Shown here piece after piece: positions 20,821-26,499 of a stretch of DNA of 26,499 nt. A program made the translations under genes and the position numbers. Each line of letters starts with the position of its first letter. Within the stretch, counting starts at the first letter, position 1. Under the pieces are notes generated by a model. That model was given only the letters and a program-made list of their open reading frames with translations, was not told the DNA's origin and did not search any database. The stretch spans positions 1 through 26,499 of the forward strand of contig JBJEPU010000202.1 of assembly GCA_051881395.1 (NCBI GenBank), in the 5' to 3' direction. The stretch comes from Fimenecus sp051881395 (GTDB lineage Bacteria > Bacillota > Clostridia > Oscillospirales > Acutalibacteraceae).

Positions 20821-23800
20821 ATGGAAAATAAAGATGTTTTTTCGGGGCTTTCCGTGGACAAAATCCTTGCAGAGGTCAAGGAGAAAAAAGGAGAAAAGCT
20901 GCACCTTTGGTCTATGGATGAAATTGATAAACTGCTTGCAGAGGAAAGCGACGCACAGCCGCAACCTGCGGCAGTACCTTTGCCGCATACGGCGCACACC
21001 GAAGCGGTATCCTCAGCTGCCGAAGCGACGACTGTGCAGGCAGACGACTTGCCGGAAACCGCAGAGCCGTTCGGCTTTGCCAATTTAAAAGCGACTGCGC
21101 GCCATGCGGCACAAATAAGCGAACTTGCAGAGGACTTGACCGCAATAGAAAGCCAACAGCCGACAGAGCCGAAGGAAACGGAATCGGCTGAACAGCCCAC
21201 GCCGCTGTTGGAAGGCGCTGTACCGCAGACGCAGGAGCCGGCTCGGCAAACGCCGGAGATTTCTGTGCCGGAAACGCCTTTACCCGGGCAGATTTCGATT
21301 GAGAAAACCCGCGTGTTTAACGAAGTGGAAGCGCACGCGGTGCATAATGCGGACATCGCGCATCATATCGGGCAACCGATTTTGCGCACCACCACCGGTG
21401 AGTTTGACCCTGTGCCGCCGCCGAAAAAGCCGTCGGCAATGGAAACGGATGCACAGCGGGAACGCTTTTTGAACCGTCCCGAGCAAAAACTCGAAAAAAC
21501 GATGGAGCACAAGGAACTGCTTTCAAAACTCCCACCGAAAACCATCGAGCGTCCGGGTGTCATTGTACGCAAAGCCCCGGGGCAGGTGACGGGGTCGGAC
21601 GGGTTGCAGGCGATTCCGACGCTCGTTTTGCCCGAGGATGAATTGAAAGCCCAGCGCGAAACCGAGACAAAAGTGCAGGCGGGCACGCTTAAAAGTGCGG
21701 CATATGCCGCGGCGGAAAATGCGGAGGATGCGCCGCTTGCCGACCAGATGATGTTAGAGGGCTTTGACAATGCCGAGGAGTCTGTGGAACAGATTGACGA
21801 AACCGAGGCGGAAATTTCCCTGTTGAAACGCCGCCGTGAAAAGGCCAAAAAGTTCCGTTTGTTCCCGGGGCTGGAACCCGAAGACGCCGCGGAAGACGAA
21901 ACGGAATATACCGACAGAACGGATATAGATATAGATACAGAGAAAACCCGTGTGCAACCGGATTTTTCCGAAACTGCAAAGGAAAAGGATTCTGCGGACG
22001 GTGCAGATTTTGCGGCAACGGACGGCGAGACGGACGAGGAACTTGCCCGCGCCGCGGCAAATGCCCGCAAACAGGCGAAAAAACAAGCGGCACCGATTAC
22101 GGTACTGCGCGAATTCTACGGGCCGAAGGACGGCCACGCGGTATATGACATTTTCCTTTCCGAAAAGCGCGGCAGTACCGTGCGGCTGATTGTGTTCGCG
22201 GTTTTGACGGTGGCGGCGGTGTTTGCGTCGCTGTCCGTGCGGCTGTTCGGCGATTTTACGCTGTTCAATGGCAATGCTTCGGTGTATTCCGCCGTCAATT
22301 TGGTTTTCCTTGTTTTGGCGGCGCTGTTGTCGCTGAAAGAATTGAAAACTGCCCTGACAGGGCTGTTCGCGGGACGCATTACGGCGGAAACGGGGCTGTT
22401 CAGCGCGCTTGTGTTTGCACTCATTCAGGTGGGGATTTCCTATGCTTTCCCTGAAAAATTGACGGTTGTGCCGCTGTACACGGCGGTGGCGCTGTTTGTG
22501 TATGCGCTGTATTTTGCGGGTAAAAAGCGCAAGCTGAAAAATGATATTTGCAACTTTGAAACCGTGGCGCAAAATTTTGACCGCTTTTATACTGTCGGTA
22601 AAATTGAGGATACGGAAACCGCATTTGAAATCGGGCGTGGGCTGTTGCTCGGGGAACCCGATGTGCGCTACGCCAAACGGATTTCGTTCCCGTCGCATTT
22701 TGTGGAGATTTCCAAACGCAATGACCGTGCGAGCGGCATTTATGCGCTGGCATTGCCGGCGGCGACCGTCGCGGCAGGCGTTATCGGCGCGATTACCTGC
22801 TTCACCTCGGGCGATGTGTTTACGGGTGTTTCCGCGATGTGCGCGGTGGCGATTGCCGGCTTACCGATGAGCGCAACGCTCGTCACGGCGGCATCCATGC
22901 GTGCGGTAAACCGCCGCCTTTTACGCGAGGGCGCGCTCACCGCGAGCTTTGACGCGGCGGCACAGGTGACGGCGGCCAATGCGGTTGTGCTCGATGCCGC
23001 CGAGTTGTTTGACGCGGCGAACTGCCGTTTGCGCGGTATGAAAATGTATCATAAAATGCGCGTGGATGAAGCGCTTTTGTATACTGCCGCAATGACCATT
23101 CAGTCGGGCGGCACGCTTTCCGCGGTATTTGACGGCGTAATTTTGCACAAGCGCGAAATGCTCCCGCAGGTGGAATCGCTGGCGTACGAGGAGCGCTTGG
23201 GCTGTTCGGGCTGGATTTATAACCAGCGCGTGCTGGTCGGCAATCGGGATTTATTGTTAAAGCACAATGTCGACGCGCCCACGCGCGAGGAGGAACAGCG
23301 TTTTCGCAAGGACGGCTGTGAGGTCATATATCTTGCAGTCGAGGGAAAAATCGCGGCGCTGTTTGTGGTCGAATATGCGGCAAATGAACGCCTTTGCGGC
23401 TATTTGCAGGATTTGGAAAAGTACGGTATCAGCATTTTGGTGCGTACCGCCGACCCGAATATTACCGAGGGGCTTATCGAGCAGTATTTCGATTTGCCGC
23501 ATAATTTGGTGAAAATCATCAGCCCCGTGGCGGGCAAAATGTTCCGCGATTTGACGGAGGAGCCCCCGCAGCCTGCGGATTGCGGTGTGTTACACAATGG
23601 GCGCATCACGGCATTTTTACGCGCGTTTTTATCCGCATTTGTTTTGGAGGAAAAAACAAAACTGGCGCAAATCCTATTGTATATCGGGGTGGGTTTGAGC
23701 ATTACACTGCTTGCGGTGCTGAGCTTCTTTACAGCGCTTACACAGGCGGGCGCTTTTGAAATATTGGTCTTTGAATTGCTTTGGACGGCAATTTCGGTGC

Positions 23801-23826
23801 TGGTTCCGAATGCAAAAAAGGTGTAA
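20821..23826 (+). CDS. P-type ATPase-like pseudoenzyme with long disordered N-terminal region
   Basis: Residues 1 to ~440 of this 1001-aa protein are hydrophilic, low in complexity and rich in Glu, Ala, Pro and Thr. Membrane helices begin near 453. The rest follows the order of a heavy-metal P-type ATPase: helices, G680-LP at the usual CPC position, then VVLD725-AAEL where DKTGT belongs, an N-domain-like segment (VLVGNRDLL at 804-812, then IYLAVEGKIAALFVV), LVRT-ADPN at 873-880 where LTGDN belongs, and no GDGVNDAP. The phospho-Asp position (D725) survives but the rest of the catalytic motifs are gone, and the actuator domain with TGES is absent or very reduced. It is therefore probably unable to pump ions, and may act as a regulator or scaffold. 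It lies 15 nt upstream of mgtC, with rlmB just before. Confidence 0.75.
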   Translation: MENKDVFSGLSVDKILAEVKEKKGEKLHLWSMDEIDKLLAEESDAQPQPAAVPLPHTAHTEAVSSAAEATTVQADDLPETAEPFGFANLKATARHAAQISELAEDLTAIESQQPTEPKETESAEQPTPLLEGAVPQTQEPARQTPEISVPETPLPGQISIEKTRVFNEVEAHAVHNADIAHHIGQPILRTTTGEFDPVPPPKKPSAMETDAQRERFLNRPEQKLEKTMEHKELLSKLPPKTIERPGVIVRKAPGQVTGSDGLQAIPTLVLPEDELKAQRETETKVQAGTLKSAAYAAAENAEDAPLADQMMLEGFDNAEESVEQIDETEAEISLLKRRREKAKKFRLFPGLEPEDAAEDETEYTDRTDIDIDTEKTRVQPDFSETAKEKDSADGADFAATDGETDEELARAAANARKQAKKQAAPITVLREFYGPKDGHAVYDIFLSEKRGSTVRLIVFAVLTVAAVFASLSVRLFGDFTLFNGNASVYSAVNLVFLVLAALLSLKELKTALTGLFAGRITAETGLFSALVFALIQVGISYAFPEKLTVVPLYTAVALFVYALYFAGKKRKLKNDICNFETVAQNFDRFYTVGKIEDTETAFEIGRGLLLGEPDVRYAKRISFPSHFVEISKRNDRASGIYALALPAATVAAGVIGAITCFTSGDVFTGVSAMCAVAIAGLPMSATLVTAASMRAVNRRLLREGALTASFDAAAQVTAANAVVLDAAELFDAANCRLRGMKMYHKMRVDEALLYTAAMTIQSGGTLSAVFDGVILHKREMLPQVESLAYEERLGCSGWIYNQRVLVGNRDLLLKHNVDAPTREEEQRFRKDGCEVIYLAVEGKIAALFVVEYAANERLCGYLQDLEKYGISILVRTADPNITEGLIEQYFDLPHNLVKIISPVAGKMFRDLTEEPPQPADCGVLHNGRITAFLRAFLSAFVLEEKTKLAQILLYIGVGLSITLLAVLSFFTALTQAGAFEILVFELLWTAISVLVPNAKKV

Positions 23827-23841
23827 GGCAGGTTTTTTGGA

Positions 23842-24564
23842 ATGGAATGGCTCACAGAAGCGGCCTTGTGGCTGTGGCATAATCAAGAATTTCAATTTGC
23901 GCTGGACGCGGCGTGGAAGCTGGCACTTGCCGTGCTGTTAAGCGGTATCATCGGCTTTGAGCGTGAGCATTCGCACCGTCCGGCGGGCTTCCGCACGCAC
24001 ATTTTGGTGGCGGTCGGGTCGGCGCTGATTATGCTGACCTCGGTTTATATTGCCGAAAAATACAAGGGACAAATGAATGTGGACATCACCCGTATGAGCG
24101 GGCAGGTGGTCAGCGGTATCGGTTTCCTCGGCGCGGGCACGATTTTGCGTGAGGGATTTTCCGTCAAGGGCTTAACCACAGCGGCGAGCCTGTGGGCGGT
24201 TTCGTGTATCGGCATCGCCATCGGCGCGGGCTTTATCGCGGGCGCTGTGGTGGCAACCTTGGTGATTTATATTACGCTCAATTCGCTCAAAAAAGTGGTT
24301 GTGCGCGGCAAAGCGGGCAAGGCGCTGTATGTGGAAGTGAAAGACCTTGCCGAGCAGGTGCCGAAAATCTCGAAACTGATTAAACGCACGGGCACCGTGG
24401 TGCATTCGATGGAAATTCTCTATGACAATGACTCCAAACTGCGCAAAAAGAAAGATACTTCCACCATTAAGGCGCTGATTTTCCCCAAAACCGACGACGC
24501 CTTAAAAGTTATCATCTCTACATTGCAGAATGATGAAAATGTTGTAGATGTGTATATGGATTAA
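23842..24564 (+). CDS. MgtC/SapB family membrane protein
   Basis: The 240-aa product has an N-terminal membrane domain with about five helices and the family motif GFEREHSHRPAGFRTHILVAVGSAL (residues ~38-62, given in part), then SGIGFLGAGTIL and GLTTAASLWAVSCIGIAIGAG. The C-terminal ~85 residues form a cytoplasmic ACT-like domain (ALYVEVKDLAEQVPKISKL, KVIISTLQNDENVVDVYM). In Salmonella MgtC works with the P-type ATPase MgtB in Mg2+-limited growth and acts on F1Fo-ATPase. Here it follows the pseudo-ATPase by 15 nt. Its ribosome site (AGGCAGG) is spaced rather far. Mg2+ transport itself is not established for this family. Confidence 0.93.
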   Translation: MEWLTEAALWLWHNQEFQFALDAAWKLALAVLLSGIIGFEREHSHRPAGFRTHILVAVGSALIMLTSVYIAEKYKGQMNVDITRMSGQVVSGIGFLGAGTILREGFSVKGLTTAASLWAVSCIGIAIGAGFIAGAVVATLVIYITLNSLKKVVVRGKAGKALYVEVKDLAEQVPKISKLIKRTGTVVHSMEILYDNDSKLRKKKDTSTIKALIFPKTDDALKVIISTLQNDENVVDVYMD

Positions 24565-24602
24565 CTGTAACGGTAAAACACCTCCATTGCATTTTTCGCG
24601 TA

Positions 24603-24624
24603 GTGGCGGGCTTTCACGCCCGCC
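24603..24624. repeat. GGCGGGC hairpin within the mgtC 3' region
   Basis: GGCGGGC (24605-24611) pairs with GCCCGCC (24618-24624) over TTTCAC, preceded by GTAGT. It resembles the right arm of the GTAGGG repeat family and could be a degraded member. It lies within a larger inverted repeat, AAAACACCTCC (24575-24585) and GGAGGTGTTTT (24665-24675). Confidence 0.45.
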
Positions 24625-24649
24625 CGCGCACGAGCATATTCGATGATTT

Positions 24650-24678
24650 CGCCTCCCTTTTTAGGGAGGTGTTTTTTT
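24650..24678 (+). terminator. Intrinsic terminator after mgtC
   Basis: CGCCTCCC pairs with GGGAGGTG (one G-T wobble) over TTTTTA, followed by seven T residues. The 3' arm can also pair with AAAACACCTCC at 24575-24585, giving a mutually exclusive, longer stem. Confidence 0.8.
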
Positions 24679-24776
24679 GCGTTCCGTCAATTTTCATAAA
24701 AACATACAGTTTGCACAATACATATTCGGTAAAATGCTTTTTTTACACGCATAGAATAAAATATTAAAAAAATAAC

Positions 24777-24805
24777 TTGCAATTTTTTCGGTTTTCCTTT
24801 AAAAT
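24777..24805 (+). promoter_or_regulatory. Sigma-A promoter of the glutamate synthase operon
   Basis: The -35 TTGCAA (24777-24782), a 17-bp spacer and -10 TAAAAT (24800-24805) sit in a very AT-rich stretch (24679-24860) that otherwise contains no gene. The transcript should begin near 24812, giving a leader of about 100 nt. Confidence 0.65.
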
Positions 24806-24821
24806 AAGGAACATATTTTTA

Positions 24822-24858
24822 AAAATTTGCAAGTTTTATTTTTCAACTTGCAAATTTT
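24822..24858 (+). promoter_or_regulatory. Leader inverted repeat (possible operator or RNA hairpin)
   Basis: AAAATTTGCAAGTT (24822-24835) and AACTTGCAAATTTT (24845-24858) are a perfect 14-bp inverted repeat with a 9-nt spacer. A third half-site, AACTTGCAATTTTT, overlaps the -35 (24775-24788). The same half-site at -35 and just after the transcript start suggests either a repressor operator pair or a leader hairpin. The following AAAGGAAGG (24861-24869) has no start codon at a useful distance. Confidence 0.6.
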
Positions 24859-24913
24859 GCAAAGGAAGGCAAATATTTCAGCAATAAATCAGAAGAAACA
24901 GGGTGTGAGCGTT

Positions 24914-26008
24914 ATGGGAAAACGAGAGGGCGAGGTGCGTATCCCGTCAGGGTGCGCGATTGCCGCTGTGACAGACCGCAGTGGGGCGTGTTTCGGCGGG
25001 ACGGACATTATTGACTGTATCGCCTTAATGCATGACCGTTCCAACGGTTTGGGCGGCGGGTTTGCCGCGTACGGGATTTACCCCGAATACAAGGATTTGT
25101 TTGCGTTTCATATTTTTTATGACAACAACGACGCGCGTATTGAAACCGAGGCGTTTTTGTTCCGCCATTTCGATGTGGAAACCTTTGAGCAAATCCCGAC
25201 GCGCAAGGTGAAATCCATTGGAAAGTCGCCGCTGATTTGGCGGTATTTCGGCTCTGTGCCGCAAAGCAAAATTAAAAAGAATGACTTTGACGAGGAGGAA
25301 TATACCGCCCGCTGTGTCATTCGTATCAACAATTCTATCCCGGGTGCGTTTGTGTTTTCCAGCGGGAAGAATATGGGTGCGTTTAAAGCGGTCGGCTACC
25401 CCGAGGATGTCGGCGAATACTATATGCTCGACGAATACAAGGCGCATACCTGGACGGCGCACGGGCGATTTCCGACGAATACCCCCGGTTGGTGGGGCGG
25501 CGCGCACCCGTTTACCCTTTTGGATTGGTCGATTGTGCACAACGGCGAGATTTCGAGCTATGACGCGAACCGTCGCTATGTTGAGCAGTTCGGCTACAAG
25601 TGCAATTTGCAGACCGATACCGAGGTCATTACCTATTTATTTGATTTGTTGGTGCGCCGCCAAGGGCTGACGCTCGAAACCGCGGCAAAAATCCTTGCCG
25701 CGCCCGAATGGGATGTTATTGACCGAATGCCGAAAGAAGAACGCGAAATTTGCACTGCCCTGCGTACCGTGTATTCAGGTGCACTTATCAACGGGCCTTT
25801 TTCGATTTTGGTCGGCTCGAAACACGGGCTTTTGGCGCTCAATGACCGCCTGAAACTGCGTTCTTTGATTACCGCTGAAAAGGGCGATAAAACCTTTTTC
25901 GCCTCGGAGGAGTCGGCAATCCGCGTGATTTGCCCCGACCCCGAAAAAATCATGGCGGTGGAGGGCGGCACACCCGTCTTTATTCCGTTTGCAAAGGGGA
26001 GTGACTGA
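24914..26008 (+). CDS. Glutamate synthase glutaminase domain protein (class II amidotransferase, split GltB)
   Basis: This 364-aa protein is the stand-alone amidotransferase part of the split glutamate synthase found in archaea and Clostridia. It frees ammonia from glutamine for the synthase subunit. The start MGKREGEVRIPSGCAIA, with the family's conserved Cys14, is followed by ALMHDRSNGLGGGFAAYGIYPEYKD, then by the WTAHGRFPTNTPGWWGGAHPF substrate region and VHNGEISSYDANRRYVE. Because ATG 24914 matches the family start and the longer frame would overlap the leader inverted repeat, 24914 is used; its ribosome site (CAGGGTG) is weak. The next gene starts 2 nt after its stop. The third (GXGXG) subunit should follow beyond the window. 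Confidence 0.92.
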   Translation: MGKREGEVRIPSGCAIAAVTDRSGACFGGTDIIDCIALMHDRSNGLGGGFAAYGIYPEYKDLFAFHIFYDNNDARIETEAFLFRHFDVETFEQIPTRKVKSIGKSPLIWRYFGSVPQSKIKKNDFDEEEYTARCVIRINNSIPGAFVFSSGKNMGAFKAVGYPEDVGEYYMLDEYKAHTWTAHGRFPTNTPGWWGGAHPFTLLDWSIVHNGEISSYDANRRYVEQFGYKCNLQTDTEVITYLFDLLVRRQGLTLETAAKILAAPEWDVIDRMPKEEREICTALRTVYSGALINGPFSILVGSKHGLLALNDRLKLRSLITAEKGDKTFFASEESAIRVICPDPEKIMAVEGGTPVFIPFAKGSD

Positions 26009-26010
26009 GG

Positions 26011-26499
26011 ATGAATTTTACCGTACCGGATTTTGAGGTAGAGCGCAATCCCGCGCGCTGTATTTCGTGCGGGGCGTGCGTGCGCCAATGCTCTTACGGC
26101 GTGCATTATTTTGACGACGACGGCAAAACCGTTTTGGCGGATGAAAGTAAATGCGTCGCCTGTCATCGCTGTGCCGTAATGTGCCCGACGCACGCGATTA
26201 AAATTAAAGATTACGAAATGGCGTACCAAACGCATCACAATTGGACGCCGCAGACGCAAAAGGAAATTTTGAAGCAGGCGCAGACGGGCGGTGTGCTGTT
26301 GTCGGGTATGTCCAACAACAAGCCGTATCCGATTTATTGGGATAAAATTCTGTTAAACGCAAGTCAGGTGACCAATCCGTCGATTGACCCCTTGCGTGAG
26401 CCGATGGAAATTCGCACCTTCTTAGGTCGCAAGCCCAAGAAATTGGAATTCGACGAAAACGGCAAGCTGAAAACCCGTTTGGAGCCGCAAATTCAACTC
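26011..26499 (+). CDS. Glutamate synthase FMN/ferredoxin-domain subunit (split GltB), 3' truncated
   Basis: The first 163 codons are in the window and the gene runs off its right edge. Residues 12-62 form a two-cluster ferredoxin domain: C17-x2-C20-x2-C23-x3-C27 and C48-x2-C51-x2-C54-x3-C58-P. Next comes the start of the FMN-binding synthase domain, with LLSGMSNNKPYPIYWD and the region NPSIDPLREPMEIRTFLG, as in archaeal-type GltB2. It joins ammonia and 2-oxoglutarate to make glutamate, using electrons passed through the ferredoxin clusters. ATG 26011 follows GACTGAGG. It is coupled to the amidotransferase gene (2-nt gap). Confidence 0.93.
   Translation, partial: MNFTVPDFEVERNPARCISCGACVRQCSYGVHYFDDDGKTVLADESKCVACHRCAVMCPTHAIKIKDYEMAYQTHHNWTPQTQKEILKQAQTGGVLLSGMSNNKPYPIYWDKILLNASQVTNPSIDPLREPMEIRTFLGRKPKKLEFDENGKLKTRLEPQIQL

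Noticed and set aside
21754..22698. A 314-codon open frame on the minus strand
   Set aside because: Antisense to the pseudo-ATPase gene; composition is that of a frame shadow (Arg/His/Gln-rich).
20821..23826. A frameshifted or nonsense-broken pump gene
   Set aside because: The frame is open for 1001 codons without interruption and codon use stays like that of its neighbours, so it looks maintained, not a pseudogene.

Overview
The window looks like chromosomal DNA of an anaerobic Clostridia bacterium, most likely of the Oscillospiraceae/Ruminococcaceae group. The indicators are: rplU-prp-rpmA with the Firmicutes-type L27 presequence; a PduL-type phosphotransacylase; a split (archaeal-type) glutamate synthase; several sigma-A promoters with exact 17-bp spacers; AGGAGG-type ribosome binding sites; and short GTAGGG...CCCTAC palindromic repeats in the intergenic spaces. 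Most genes are moderately GC-rich; one regulator gene (11187-12086) is visibly AT-richer. No rRNA, tRNA, CRISPR array, transposase or prophage gene was recognised.

Layout. 1-4372: a hexuronate catabolic operon behind a good promoter (245-273): uxuA, an SDR-type uxuB, a small two-helix membrane protein, kdgK and the KDPG aldolase gene. Together they convert fructuronate to mannonate, KDG, KDPG and then pyruvate plus glyceraldehyde-3-phosphate. 4373-4845 is gene-free and packed with palindromic repeats. 4846-6042: pduL and bioY, closed by a terminator. 6102-9685: a 39-codon membrane peptide, a GPH-family sugar symporter, a metallophosphoesterase and a flavodoxin-like protein, tightly packed and ended by a terminator. 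9795-10070 is a 276-bp element bounded by 19-bp perfect inverted repeats, directly before a haemolysin III family gene.

10771-12360: repeat debris, then a minus-strand AraC/GyrI-type regulator with its own terminator and probable promoter. 12365-13460: rplU-prp-rpmA with promoter, leader and terminator. 13516-15680: an RlmL-like rRNA methyltransferase and a diacylglycerol-kinase-family lipid kinase. 15716-18286: promoter, leader hairpin, a second GPH symporter and an unrecognised membrane-anchored extracellular protein. 18312-19926: an unrecognised repeat-containing protein, an ECF sigma factor and a 67-aa protein, all overlapping.

19957-24678: promoter, rlmB, a 1001-aa protein that looks like a catalytically degenerate P-type ATPase behind a ~440-residue disordered tail, and mgtC. 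The pseudo-ATPase/MgtC pair is the most interesting candidate for an undescribed system here. 24777-26499: promoter and a 14-bp perfect hairpin ahead of the glutaminase subunit and the (truncated) FMN/ferredoxin subunit of split glutamate synthase.
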